This document shows positions 40,290-48,366 of a stretch of DNA of 64,000 nt, piece after piece (positions within the stretch are counted from its first letter, which is position 1; each line of letters starts with the position of its first letter). The DNA lies in NCBI GenBank assembly GCA_963819755.1, contig CAWFXB010000002.1:434001-498000 (forward strand), given 5' to 3'. Below the pieces are notes generated by a model. It did no database searches and was not told the origin of the DNA. It saw only the letters and a program-made list of their open reading frames with translations. Source of the DNA: VRUE01 sp963819755. GTDB lineage: Bacteria; Actinomycetota; Thermoleophilia; Solirubrobacterales; 70-9. A program made the translations under genes and the position numbers.

Positions 40290-40730
40290 ATGGACGCCGA
40301 TGCAATCGAGATGGGCCCGATCGACTACATCATTGTCGAGTGGCCGGGGCGCCAGCCGAATGGCGCAGCCGTTCCGCACCTGATCGACCTCGTCGACCGC
40401 GGCCTGATCAGGATCCTCGATCTCGCCTTCATCGCCAAGGGCGAGGATGGCTCGGTGGTCGCCCTCGAGATCTCGGAGCTCGGCCAGCAGGTCGAGGAGT
40501 TCGCGCAGTTCGCGGGCGCTTCTTCGGGTCTGCTCTCCGACGAGGACATCGGCGAGGCGGCGCAGGCGCTCGAACCGGGCACCTCGGCGGCGCTGCTCGT
40601 CTACGAGAACAGCTGGGCGGCGCCGTTCGCGACCGCCGTCCGCAGCTCGGGCGGCCAGTTGGTCGCCAGCGGCCGCATACCCGTCAACGCAGTCCTGGCC
40701 GCCCTCGACGCCGCAGAGCCGGCCCAATAA
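40290..40730 (+). CDS. DUF6325-family protein
   Basis: A 146-residue acidic cytosolic protein. It starts at ATG 40290 after GGGAG (6-nt spacer), reading MDADAIEMGPIDYIIVEWPG. Later segments (LVDRGLIRILDLAFIAKGED, YENSWAAPFATAVRSSGGQL) fit DUF6325, often found just upstream of a SHOCT-domain protein as here. A GTG at 40236 would extend it by 18 residues. The function is unknown; the sequence suggests a stress- or membrane-associated pair with its neighbour. Confidence 0.7.
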   Translation: MDADAIEMGPIDYIIVEWPGRQPNGAAVPHLIDLVDRGLIRILDLAFIAKGEDGSVVALEISELGQQVEEFAQFAGASSGLLSDEDIGEAAQALEPGTSAALLVYENSWAAPFATAVRSSGGQLVASGRIPVNAVLAALDAAEPAQ

Positions 40731-40746
40731 CCAAGGAGGAGGAACG

Positions 40747-41016
40747 ATGCCAGGACTACTGAGAGGTGTCGCACGAACGGCGGTCATCGCCGGAACCGCA
40801 ACGACCGTAAGCAACCGCGTATCCCGACGTCAGGCACAGCGCTGGCAGGGGCAGGAAGAACAGCAGGCACCCGTCCAGCAGGCCGCGCCCCCAGCGCCCG
40901 CTCCCCCGGTAGAACAGTCGACGATCGAGCAGCTCAAAGAGCTGGCCGCACTCAAAGACCAGGGCGTCCTGACCGAGGAAGAGTTCGCCGCCCAAAAGGC
41001 CAAGATCCTCAGCTGA
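40747..41016 (+). CDS. SHOCT-domain protein
   Basis: An 89-residue protein starting at ATG 40747 with AAGGAGGAGG upstream. The N-terminus is LLRGVARTAVIAGTATTVSN, then an Ala/Pro/Gln-rich linker and a C-terminal SHOCT motif (IEQLKELAALKDQGVLTEEE). It follows the DUF6325 gene by 16 bp and is probably co-transcribed. The role is unknown; SHOCT domains mediate oligomerisation. Confidence 0.85.
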   Translation: MPGLLRGVARTAVIAGTATTVSNRVSRRQAQRWQGQEEQQAPVQQAAPPAPAPPVEQSTIEQLKELAALKDQGVLTEEEFAAQKAKILS

Positions 41017-41048
41017 GTCGGCGACTACCTCGTCACCCATCTGAACTC

Positions 41049-41801
41049 GTGACGGAGGCCGCCTACAACCGCATTGGACGGGGCTACAGCGAGTTCCGCC
41101 GCGGCGATCCACGGATCGGCGCGCGAATCGAAGCGGCGCTCGGCGACGCGCACTCGGTCCTCAACGTCGGAGCCGGGGCAGGCTCCTATGAGCCATCGGA
41201 CCGCGAGGTGACAGCCGTCGAGCCCTCGGCGGAGATGATCGCCCAGCGGCCGGCCGGATCGGCGGCGGTCGTGCAAGCGAGCGCCGAATCCCTGCCGTTC
41301 GGCGATGACTCCTTCGACGCGGCGATGGCGGTGCTGACCGCTCATCACTGGCATGACCTGAGCGCCGGCCTGAGCGAGATGCTGCGAGTGGCACGACTAC
41401 GCGTCGTGATGGTGACGTTCGATCCCGAGGCGCTGGAGGAGCTTTGGATCACCGCCGACTACTTCCCAGAGATGCTCGGGCTCAAGCGACCCACCGGGGC
41501 GAGCAGCCGAAACCTGTTGACGATGCTGCCGGCGTCCACGAGCTCCCCCCTCCCAGTCCCACGAGACTGCGAGGACCATTTCTTCGCAGCGCTCTGGGCG
41601 AGGCCGGAGCTGCTCTTCGACGAGGAGGTGGTGCGGCCGATGTGGGTCTGGCAGAGCATCTCGGAGGAAGCGAGGCGAGTGGGCCGGGAGCGACTCGCCG
41701 CGGACCTCGAGAACGGCATCTGGGATGAGCGCTACGGGCACCTTCGCGAGAGGTCGGAGCTCGACGTCGGCCTGCGCCTGGTTGTCGCGGAGCTCGACTG
41801 A
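41049..41801 (+). CDS. Class I SAM-dependent methyltransferase
   Basis: A 250-residue methyltransferase. The SAM-binding motif I is VLNVGAGAGSYEPSDREVTAVEPSAEM in reduced form (VLNVGAGAGSYEP), and motif II is FGDDSFDAAMAVLTAHHW. It belongs to the UbiE/methyltransf_11 type; substrate unknown. It starts at GTG 41049, 33 bp after the SHOCT gene. Confidence 0.85.
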   Translation: MTEAAYNRIGRGYSEFRRGDPRIGARIEAALGDAHSVLNVGAGAGSYEPSDREVTAVEPSAEMIAQRPAGSAAVVQASAESLPFGDDSFDAAMAVLTAHHWHDLSAGLSEMLRVARLRVVMVTFDPEALEELWITADYFPEMLGLKRPTGASSRNLLTMLPASTSSPLPVPRDCEDHFFAALWARPELLFDEEVVRPMWVWQSISEEARRVGRERLAADLENGIWDERYGHLRERSELDVGLRLVVAELD

Positions 41802-41888
41802 TCTTTGCATGAACTACGGCGCAGTCGAGACCGAGCGCTTCCCAGCGGGCTTCTACTACGTCAGCACCGTCGCCAAGCCCGAGCAGCT

Positions 41889-42302
41889 CTAACCGGCTGA
41901 GGACGTGTTCAGTGCCACGGCGGCGCGGATGAGCGCCTTCAACGCCTTCTCATCGATCTTGTCGCCCTCATGGAAATCGATCGCACGCCTAGTGTTGCCC
42001 TCGAGGCTGGAGTTGAAGAGGCCTGACGGGTCCTCCAACGAGGCGCCCTTGGCGAAGGTCATCTTGACGTGACTCTTGTACGCCTCACCGGTGCAGACGA
42101 TCTTCCCGTCGTGATACCAGGTCGGCACCCCTCTCCATTTCCACTCCTCGACCACTTCGGGGCCGGCCTGCTTGACGAGACTTCGGACCCGAGCGAGCGT
42201 CTCGCCCCGCCAATCGCCCAGCTCCTTGATTCTCGCGTCTATCAGCTGAGCGGGAGAGTCTCCGCCTTTTCCCTCCTGCGAGCCGCTCTTCATCTTCTTC
42301 AT
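41889..42302 (-). CDS. DUF1801 (YdhG/frataxin-like) domain protein
   Basis: A 137-residue protein of the DUF1801 fold: IDARIKELGDWRGETLARVR, then VEEWKWRGVPTWYHDGKIVC and FNSSLEGNTRRAIDFHEGD. The fold is related to frataxin-like iron-binding proteins, but biochemical data for this family are scarce. It is transcribed alone, convergent with the methyltransferase gene. Confidence 0.85.
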   Translation of the reverse strand: MKKMKSGSQEGKGGDSPAQLIDARIKELGDWRGETLARVRSLVKQAGPEVVEEWKWRGVPTWYHDGKIVCTGEAYKSHVKMTFAKGASLEDPSGLFNSSLEGNTRRAIDFHEGDKIDEKALKALIRAAVALNTSSAG

Positions 42303-42450
42303 GTTTGCTGTCGCTTTCTATGGTTTGTCGTCGCTCGCCCCACACTTTGAGTATCCCCGCCGACCGCCTTGATTGCAGCGCGAATTATGAGCGCCTAAAA
42401 ATGGGAGGCCCTTCTGTAACAACCGTGCCTGGCCGCACATTTACTCTCAG

Positions 42451-43035
42451 ATGCTTCCCGTTGACGATCCGCCGAACGCGGTCTCAGACATCTACCGCCA
42501 CCGCTTCGAGCGCTGCTTCCGCGACCACTACGCGCAGATGCTTGCCTTCTCGATGCGGCGCGTCTCCGGTCGGGAGATTGCCGAGGACGTAGTCGCAGAC
42601 GCCTTCGCGGTCGCCTGGCGCCGGCGCGACCGCATTCCCGATCCCGCCCTGCCCTGGCTGTATGCAATCGCCGGCCACGTCATCGCCAACCAATATCGGT
42701 CGACCCGTCGCCGCCACAACCTCGATATGCGCCTGGCGCACGAGACCGCCGCCGTCGCGGCGGGATCCGATCCCGCCGAGTCGCTCGATCGCCGTAACGC
42801 CTTCTCGGCCGCCTTCGCTCTCCTCGGTGAGCCAGAGCGCGAGGTCCTGAGCCTGATCGCCTGGGACGGGCTCAACACACGCGATGCGGCACGAGTTTTC
42901 GGCTGCTCGCCGGGCGCCTTTCGGGTGCGGCTGCACCGTGCCCGCCGCAAGCTCGCGAAACAACTCGAGGCGGCCGAACGCCCACCCCGAGAGGACCGCG
43001 CCGCGGTATCCAACCCCGCCGAGGAGATTCAATGA
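42451..43035 (+). CDS. ECF sigma-70 factor
   Basis: A 194-residue extracytoplasmic-function sigma factor. Region 2 is FRDHYAQMLAFSMRRVSGRE to LPWLYAIAGHVIANQYRSTR, region 4 is LGEPEREVLSLIAWDGLNTR with the HTH AARVFGCSPGAFRVRLHRAR. It is translationally coupled to the downstream membrane protein (4-bp overlap), which is likely its anti-sigma or regulatory partner. Confidence 0.92.
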   Translation: MLPVDDPPNAVSDIYRHRFERCFRDHYAQMLAFSMRRVSGREIAEDVVADAFAVAWRRRDRIPDPALPWLYAIAGHVIANQYRSTRRRHNLDMRLAHETAAVAAGSDPAESLDRRNAFSAAFALLGEPEREVLSLIAWDGLNTRDAARVFGCSPGAFRVRLHRARRKLAKQLEAAERPPREDRAAVSNPAEEIQ

Positions 43036-44333
43036 CCCGCAAGAGCCGAAACGACGACGTGCTCGCCCGGATGCGGGCGGCCAACCCCTTCTCCGCAACG
43101 GAGCTGCGCAAGGCGATAACCGACGCCGAGCTCTCGCGCGCCATGCGGCAGGCAATCGCCGCCGGAGGATCTCCTGCGCAGCCGATTCCGGCTGGTGACC
43201 GCGTCGCTTGCGAGCACGCCGCCCGCCCCCGCTCGGACCGCAGGGGGATTTTCTCGCGGCATCGCGGCGCCTCGCTCGGCATCAGCCTCGGTGGCCTCGT
43301 CTGCATCGCTGCGGTCGCTGCGCTGATCCTCCTCTCAGGCGGCTCCGTCAGAGACGGCGCTCACCCCAGCTTCGCTGCCGCTGCGGTCAAGGTGGCCGAA
43401 GCAAATCCGCGCCTACTCGTCACCGCGCCCGGCTGGTCGATCGTCCATGCCCGCAGCTTCGAAGTCGACAAGGGCGAACTGATCTACGGCGGTGGCGAGC
43501 ACCCCCCCTACGGCCCTGGCGGGCGCCAGCTCAACCTCACCTGGTACCCCGCTCGCTTCTACCGCGACATGCTGCGCGAAGACAGTCATGCCTGTTGCCA
43601 TGTCAGCGCGCCGGCGACCTCAACTCTCCTCGGCCAGAAAGCGACCACCTTCGCCTACGACGGACAACATCCGAACTACGCGACGGTCCTCTCGCCCCAA
43701 GGGAACGTCTTCATCGAGGTCAACGGCTCGCTCGGAAGCAGGCAGGAATACGAGGCCCTGCTGCACTCGCTGCGGCCGGTAGGCGTCGAGGCCTGGCTCG
43801 GTGCGATGCCACCCGAAGTCCTTCGTCCCGCGGCACGCTCGGCGGCGATCGCACAGATGCTCCGAGGCATCCCTGTGCCGCCGGGCTTCGACACCTCCGC
43901 CATGCATTTCCAAAGCATCCCTGCGCCGCCGGGCTCCGATGCCTTCGCCCTACAAAGCGAAAGCGTGCTCACGGATCGCTTCATGCTCGCGAAGTCGCTG
44001 ACGGGAGCAATCGCCTGCGACTGGCTTCAGCGTTGGCTGTCCGCGACCCGAACCGGAGATGGCGCCGCGGCTCAGGAAGCAGTTGACGCGATGGGCACGG
44101 CCCGCCACTGGCCGGCCCTCCTGCAGATGGTCCGGGAAAAGGGCTACAAGGGGAATGCCTTGCCACCCCACGGTCAGGGCTGGCCGTCGGAGATCCTTAC
44201 CGCGGCACGGGAAATCACCCGCGGCCATCTCAGGCGCAGACCGGCAGTCACCACGATCTACCTGCATGGGCACCCAGCCGGGTACGTGACCCCGGCCGGA
44301 GCGACCCCGGCGAGCGCCATGGGGTGCCTTTAG
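43032..44333 (+). CDS. Membrane protein coupled to the ECF sigma factor (possible anti-sigma factor)
   Basis: A 433-residue protein. Its cytosolic N-terminal 95 residues (ARMRAANPFSATELRKAITD) resemble the region before the membrane helix of ECF-associated regulators. One transmembrane helix (residues about 100-118, LGGLVCIAAVAALILLSGGS) leads to a large extracytoplasmic part. That part holds a tandem duplication of about 16 residues (IPVPPGFDTSAMHFQS and IPAPPGSDAFALQSES). No zinc HxxxCxxC motif is seen. The anti-sigma role rests on the 4-bp overlap with the sigma gene and on topology. Confidence 0.65.
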   Translation: MTRKSRNDDVLARMRAANPFSATELRKAITDAELSRAMRQAIAAGGSPAQPIPAGDRVACEHAARPRSDRRGIFSRHRGASLGISLGGLVCIAAVAALILLSGGSVRDGAHPSFAAAAVKVAEANPRLLVTAPGWSIVHARSFEVDKGELIYGGGEHPPYGPGGRQLNLTWYPARFYRDMLREDSHACCHVSAPATSTLLGQKATTFAYDGQHPNYATVLSPQGNVFIEVNGSLGSRQEYEALLHSLRPVGVEAWLGAMPPEVLRPAARSAAIAQMLRGIPVPPGFDTSAMHFQSIPAPPGSDAFALQSESVLTDRFMLAKSLTGAIACDWLQRWLSATRTGDGAAAQEAVDAMGTARHWPALLQMVREKGYKGNALPPHGQGWPSEILTAAREITRGHLRRRPAVTTIYLHGHPAGYVTPAGATPASAMGCL

Positions 44334-44345
44334 CCAGCCAGACGT

Positions 44346-44576
44346 TCAGTCAGCGCGTGTCTCATCGGCCGCTCGAATGCCGCCCAGCCTCTCCAGCACC
44401 CGGTAGTGGTAGCTCGCTTCCCCCATGGGCATCTCTAGGAGATCGGCGAGCTCTGACTGGTCAAGCGCTCGCACGCTCAACTCGGCAAACATTTTGGCCC
44501 GCAGCGGGTGTGCGAGCGCTGCTTCGAGCCGAGGATCAAAGTCTGTGCGTCCTTCATCGCTTGTTCCTGCCTCCAT
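44346..44576 (-). CDS. ArsR-like HTH regulator
   Basis: A 76-residue winged-helix protein starting at ATG 44576 with a purine-rich GGGAGGAGAG upstream. The core is LEAALAHPLRAKMFAELSVR then ELADLLEMPMGEASYHYRVL, typical of ArsR-type HTH domains. No metal-binding Cys pair is visible, so it may be a non-metal member. It is shorter than most ArsR proteins (about 100 residues). Confidence 0.78.
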   Translation of the reverse strand: MEAGTSDEGRTDFDPRLEAALAHPLRAKMFAELSVRALDQSELADLLEMPMGEASYHYRVLERLGGIRAADETRAD

Positions 44577-44664
44577 CTCTACTCTCTCCTCCCTTGCCGT
44601 CCCCACCGCTCTCAAGCTGCACGGATTTCCAAGTCCGCCGTGCCCTGCCTACGCCAGCGCGTAG

Positions 44665-44889
44665 CTACTCAGCGTCTTGTGGAGCCAGCAACTCGAGCGG
44701 GGACACCTTGATCTGGTGGGCGATCCGCTCCATGCTCTTCAGAGTTAAGTTGCGCTCGCCTCGCTCAATTCCTCCGATGTAGGTGCGATGTACGCCGAGA
44801 GCGTCGGCGAATTCCTCTTGGCTCAGCCCGCACCCTTTCCGGTGGGCCCGGAGGTTACGGCCGAAAGTGCGTTGCAGGTCGCCCTCCAT
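44665..44889 (-). CDS. XRE-family HTH regulator, paralogue 1
   Basis: A 74-residue Cro/CI-type DNA-binding protein: FGRNLRAHRKGCGLSQEEFA, then ALGVHRTYIGGIERGERNLT and RIAHQIKVSPLELL. It is about 70% identical to the next protein upstream (44969-45187). Each gene has its own copy of a 34-bp palindromic site before it, so the two probably regulate themselves and each other. Its target genes are not evident. Confidence 0.88.
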   Translation of the reverse strand: MEGDLQRTFGRNLRAHRKGCGLSQEEFADALGVHRTYIGGIERGERNLTLKSMERIAHQIKVSPLELLAPQDAE

Positions 44890-44910
44890 GAGGGGAAGAC
44901 GCTCCCGCGT

Positions 44911-44944
44911 TGCTACTTAGGAGTCTACAGACCTATAAGTAGCA
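44911..44944. promoter_or_regulatory. Palindromic operator, copy 1
   Basis: A 34-bp site with TGCTACTT at one end and AAGTAGCA at the other around a central TCTACAGA. The same site, with changes mainly in the spacer, recurs at 45208-45241 before the paralogous XRE gene. It is the likely XRE binding site. Confidence 0.65.
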
Positions 44945-44968
44945 TTAAGTCGCTCGGCCTTGGATCGG

Positions 44969-45187
44969 CTACTTGGGGCTCTGGAGCAGGGCCAACGGCT
45001 CCTCGCCAAGCCGTCCGGCAATCCGCTCAACACTCTTAAGCGTCAAGTTGCGCTCGCCACGCTCTACCCCTCCCATGTAGGTGCGATGGAAGCCCAACCT
45101 GTCAGCAAACGCCTCCTGGCTCAGACCTCTGGCCTTGCGATATGCCAAGAGGTTCCGGCCAAAGCTCTGTTGCAGCTCGCCCTCCAC
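44969..45187 (-). CDS. XRE-family HTH regulator, paralogue 2
   Basis: A 72-residue XRE protein: FGRNLLAYRKARGLSQEAFA, DRLGFHRTYMGGVERGERNL, SVERIAGRLGEEPLALL. It arose with its neighbour by tandem duplication (both begin MEGxLQ). A conserved palindrome precedes it by 20 bp. Small XRE pairs like this often control accessory genes, but no target is visible nearby. Confidence 0.88.
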   Translation of the reverse strand: MEGELQQSFGRNLLAYRKARGLSQEAFADRLGFHRTYMGGVERGERNLTLKSVERIAGRLGEEPLALLQSPK

Positions 45188-45207
45188 ACCGGAGAACGCT
45201 CTCTGAC

Positions 45208-45241
45208 TGCTACTTGACGGTCTACAGACTTATAAGTAGCA
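45208..45241. promoter_or_regulatory. Palindromic operator, copy 2
   Basis: The second copy of the 34-bp palindrome (TGCTACTT to AAGTAGCA, central TCTACAGA). It lies 20 bp upstream of the second XRE gene, the same relative position as copy 1. Confidence 0.65.
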
Positions 45242-45374
45242 TTTGCGGGCAGCCTGGCCACGACCTCCCATGATGGCCAGGCTAAATACTTCGTAGTCGG
45301 GGGAGCAGGCGGGGTCGCGAAACGAGCAAGGCCGGCGGGCGGCACTCAATGACGGTCGCCCGCTCCCGTGGAAG

Positions 45375-45527
45375 TCGGTCAGTCGGTTCGGGTCCCGAAG
45401 CGGCGCTGTAGGCGGCGTTCAGTTCGGGCCAGGGCGCCTCTTGGCGGTCGGCGCGGGGCCGCTCGCGGCTCCCATCGATCGCGGTGGGAAGCGCGTCGAG
45501 GCAGATCTCCCAGCCGGCACCGAAGCT
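45375..45527 (-). pseudogene. C-terminal fragment of an SRPBCC/AHSA1-like gene
   Basis: The 440 bp between the XRE operator and the mug gene hold no intact gene. One minus-strand frame reads FGAGWEICLDALPTAIDG then PWPELNAAYSAASGPEPTD, which resembles the C-terminus of AHSA1-type SRPBCC proteins. The upstream part loses similarity and no start is evident, so this looks like a decayed remnant. Confidence 0.4.
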
Positions 45528-45680
45528 CGGCGCCTGGCGCCCGTCGCCGACCCGCTGTACGAGGTCTACCTGACCCGCTCGTCTGGGGCAAGGGAAGCAT
45601 CCATGTGCTTGGCGACAGGGAACTGTCCGGATGAAGCTCGACGACGTGAAGCGGTTCGATTCCGGAGTGGTCCTCCTCAC

Positions 45681-46292
45681 CTACCTGCCGGGCGGCTTGA
45701 CCGCGGCCGGGACGATGACACCGGCCTCGGCGGCCGGCGCCGCATAGGCGGCGGCGAGCGTCGCGACGGTCTCATGGGCGTTCAGACCACTCGGGTTGGG
45801 AACCACCCAGAGTGCCGCATCGGACCAGCGGATCGCGCTGTCGAGCGTGTCCGGCTGCCGACCCAAAGCCGCGCTACGCTCGCCAAACGCGTCGCGGTAG
45901 GCCGAGATGCCGGCGATCGCGACGACCTTGGGCCGGTGATCGGCAACGAACCGCAACAGTCGCTCGCCACCCTCGTGCAGCTCCTCGCGCGAGAGCTCGG
46001 AGGCGCGCGCGGTGGCGCGCCGCACGAGGTTGGTGATCCCGACGCCCCGCGCCACGAGATGCGCCCGATCGGCAGCGGTCATCCCGCCGACCCGATCGAC
46101 CTCGTAGTCGGTGATGCCGGCCGCGGCCAACGACGGGTAGAAGCGGTTGGTGGGATGCGCGAAGTGGGTTCCAACCGCGGCCGTCCACAACCCCGGGTTG
46201 ATGCCGACGAACAGCAGCCTGAGCCCCGGCCCGACGAGGTCGTCGACCTCGCAGCCGCGGAACGCCTCTAACTCCGCACGCGTGAACCTCAT
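45681..46292 (-). CDS. mug: Mug-type uracil/thymine mismatch DNA glycosylase
   Basis: A 203-residue DNA glycosylase. The active-site motif GINPGLWTAAVGTHFAHPTN near residue 30 carries the Asn, and VVPNPSGLNAH near residue 165 is the second motif of family 2 uracil-DNA glycosylases. It removes uracil or thymine from mismatches with guanine during base-excision repair. Ordinary length for the family. Confidence 0.92.
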   Translation of the reverse strand: MRFTRAELEAFRGCEVDDLVGPGLRLLFVGINPGLWTAAVGTHFAHPTNRFYPSLAAAGITDYEVDRVGGMTAADRAHLVARGVGITNLVRRATARASELSREELHEGGERLLRFVADHRPKVVAIAGISAYRDAFGERSAALGRQPDTLDSAIRWSDAALWVVPNPSGLNAHETVATLAAAYAAPAAEAGVIVPAAVKPPGR

Positions 46293-46361
46293 GTCCGCGA
46301 TCCTGCCCGAACAGCGCCGCGCCCGCCCCGTGGCGAGACGGTTGGCGGCCGGCCGGAGCCC

Positions 46362-46799
46362 TCAGCCGATCTGTTCCGCCAGCTCGACGATGATCCCCTC
46401 CGGGCCGCGGACGTAGCAGAGCCGATAGCTGTCCCGATAGCGCTCCACCTCGCCGACGAGCTGCGCGCCGCGGGCTCGCAAGCCGGCGACAGCGGCGTCG
46501 ATGTCGTCGACTGCGAATGCGACATGGCGGATGCCCGGGGTGTTCGCCGGCGCGCGCTGGTCGCCGCCCCCGCCCAACGGGGCGTGAAACTTCGCCAGCT
46601 CGAGTCGGCCATGGCCGTCCGGAGTCTCCAGCATCGCGATCTCCGCTTGGATGCCCTCAAGCCCCACCACGCGGTCCACCCAACCGCCCTCGACCGACCC
46701 CTCGCCCTGCAGCTCGAGTCCGAGCTCGACGAAGAACGCCACCGCGGCCGCAAGATCGTTGACCACGATGCCCACGTGCTCCATGCGCCGGATCGTCAT
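46362..46799 (-). CDS. VOC protein, methylmalonyl-CoA epimerase-like
   Basis: A 145-residue VOC-fold protein with RMEHVGIVVNDLAAAVAFF at the start, RLELAKFHAPLGG in the middle and IRHVAFAVDDIDAAVAGL then GPEGIIVELAEQ at the end, with His and Glu at the usual metal positions. The enzyme activity is unclear (epimerase, glyoxalase or dioxygenase relatives). Start is ATG 46799 with TACAGT 7 nt upstream. Confidence 0.82.
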   Translation of the reverse strand: MTIRRMEHVGIVVNDLAAAVAFFVELGLELQGEGSVEGGWVDRVVGLEGIQAEIAMLETPDGHGRLELAKFHAPLGGGGDQRAPANTPGIRHVAFAVDDIDAAVAGLRARGAQLVGEVERYRDSYRLCYVRGPEGIIVELAEQIG

Positions 46800-46854
46800 A
46801 CGCTCGACTGTAAACGACCCAATAGGGTGCATCCTGCACCTGCCGGACGGCGAC

Positions 46855-47641
46855 ATGCAGGTCCTCGAAAAAGGGCCGCGCCACGCCGCTCCGATCGTGC
46901 TGCTCCACTGCTACACCTGCTCGATCGCGTGGTGGCAGCAGATGATTCCGCTTCTCCACCGCGATCACCGAGTGCTCGCGGTGGACCTGCGAGGCTTCGG
47001 AGGATCCGAAAAGCCGGGTTCCGGCTACTCGATGGAAGACCAAGCAACGTTCGTAGCTGAAGCACTGAAGCGACTGGACGTGCATGGGGGCGACCGTTGT
47101 CGGCCAATCACTGGGAGGGACCGTCGGAACGGCCCTCACCGAAATCCCAGGCGACTACGTCAACCGGCTGGTGATCCTCGACCAGGCCCCCGAAGAACGC
47201 TTCTCCAAGGGCCTCGGCCTCACCGCCGAGCTCAGCACCGCACCGGTGGTCGGGCCGGCGCTCTGGCGGGTGATCCCAGACTCCGCAATCAAAGACGGAC
47301 TGGAGGTCGCCTTCGCGCCGGGATACGAGGTACCCGACGAGTTCGTCGACGAATTCAACCGGATGACCTACACCTCCTATGACTCTGACGGCGAGGAGGT
47401 TGACTACATGGACGCCGAGCCGCTCGATCGCAGGATCAAGCGAACGGGAACCCCACTGCTGGCGATCTTTGGCGCCGAAGACCGAATCTACGAATCGGAA
47501 GCCGCCCTGGCCGCCTACGCGAAGGTGCCCGGCGCGCAGACCGTCCTGATCCCAGGAGCGGGGCACTCGCCGAACGTCGAGAAGCCCGGGCGCACCGCGG
47601 CTCTCGTCCTGAGATTTGACCACCCCAGCCGCGCGTCATAG
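46855..47641 (+). pseudogene. Alpha/beta hydrolase with a +1 frameshift
   Basis: The first frame reads VLLHCYTCSIAWWQQMIPLL, LAVDLRGFGGSEKPGSG and ends EALKRLDVHG. The second frame picks up GATVVGQSLGGTVGTAL with the nucleophile elbow and continues to AGHSPNVEKPGRTAALVLRF. A run of five G at 47087-47091 holds one base too many. Apart from this the gene looks complete (about 260 residues), so it could also be a sequencing error. Homology may begin slightly upstream of ATG 46855 (LHLPDGD). Confidence 0.8.
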
Positions 47642-47684
47642 AGACAAGCGGTTTTCGCGAGATCGAGCGTCGATGGGATCGGTG

Positions 47685-48086
47685 CTAATCAGCCCACCAG
47701 TCGCGCTGGCCATCGACGTCTTCGCGCGGAGCCTCGCCGAGATTGGGCGCGCCGATGACAAGGATCTCGAGGCCCTCCGGCCCCGCCTCGTAGCCTCGCC
47801 ACGTACCGGGCGGGACGCGCACCGCGTCCCATTCCTTGAACTCGACGATCTCGTCGTCGAGCTTCATCCGGCCGCTCCCGCGCAGGACCACGTACACCTC
47901 CTCCTGCTTCTTGTGCGTGTGGCCGTACGGAAAGCGATAGCCGGGCGGGACGCGCTGGTAGCTCAAGCCGGATTTCTCGAGCTCGAGCGCCCCGGTCGCC
48001 ATACGGAACTCCAAGTCCGGCGCACCATCGAACTTGGACCCAACATCCTCCAAGTCCTCCTTGAGATTCTTGAGAGTGAACGGCAC
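47685..48086 (-). CDS. Cupin-domain protein
   Basis: A 133-residue single-domain cupin. Motif 1 is PYGHTHKKQEEVYVVLRGSG with two His and a Glu, motif 2 is VRVPPGTWRGYEAGPEGLEI. Motif 2 lacks its usual metal-binding His. The family ranges over isomerases, dioxygenases and binding proteins; no specific role can be assigned. Confidence 0.85.
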   Translation of the reverse strand: MPFTLKNLKEDLEDVGSKFDGAPDLEFRMATGALELEKSGLSYQRVPPGYRFPYGHTHKKQEEVYVVLRGSGRMKLDDEIVEFKEWDAVRVPPGTWRGYEAGPEGLEILVIGAPNLGEAPREDVDGQRDWWAD

Positions 48087-48132
48087 GGCGCAATTCTATG
48101 GCCCCTGGCTGGGTCGCCGATCTGATGCGTCA

Positions 48133-48167
48133 AGCGCCGCGGTGCCAGGTTCCTTCCTGGCGGCGCT
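48133..48167. repeat. Bulged intergenic hairpin
   Basis: AGCGCC (48133-48138) pairs with GGCGCT (48162-48167) and GCCAGG (48144-48149) pairs with CCTGGC (48156-48161), leaving a 5-nt bulge and a 6-nt loop. It lies upstream of the cupin gene in a stretch without coding sequence. Confidence 0.5.
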
Positions 48168-48200
48168 ACCAGGTCAGACCGCATCTTGCCCCAAGGCCAT

Positions 48201-48233
48201 TTTCGCCGTTTTGAGGTTCCCAAAACGGCGAAA
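48201..48233. repeat. 13-bp-stem intergenic hairpin
   Basis: TTTCGCCGTTTTG (48201-48213) pairs perfectly with 48221-48233 around a 7-nt loop. It stands between the cupin gene and the tRNA remnant; neither flank has a U-tract. Confidence 0.55.
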
Positions 48234-48262
48234 GCCTGCTTGATGAGCGGGTTTCCGTCTTA

Positions 48263-48298
48263 TGGCGGGGCGGGACTTGAACGGATATCCGCGACCAT
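48263..48298 (-). pseudogene. tRNA 3' remnant with a T-arm insertion
   Basis: Read on the minus strand, ATGGTCGCGG is followed by an ATATCC insert and then GTTCAAGTCCCGCCCCGCCA. Without the six inserted bases the T-stem (GCGGG/CCCGC), T-loop (TTCAAGT) and acceptor 3' strand would be canonical. No 5' half is present. It looks like a tRNA fragment left by recombination, next to a truncated kinase pseudogene. Confidence 0.4.
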
Positions 48299-48366
48299 CT
48301 ACCAGTTCACAATGACCTGGAATTTGGCTTAAATAAGCCGTTTTTCGGACCAAGTGGGCTCAATGT

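Noticed and set aside
41809..41892. 27-codon ORF (MNYGAVETERFPAGFYYV start) after the methyltransferase gene
   Set aside because: No Shine-Dalgarno site, no recognisable family, and it overlaps the end of the DUF1801 gene. It may be a remnant, but nothing supports expression.
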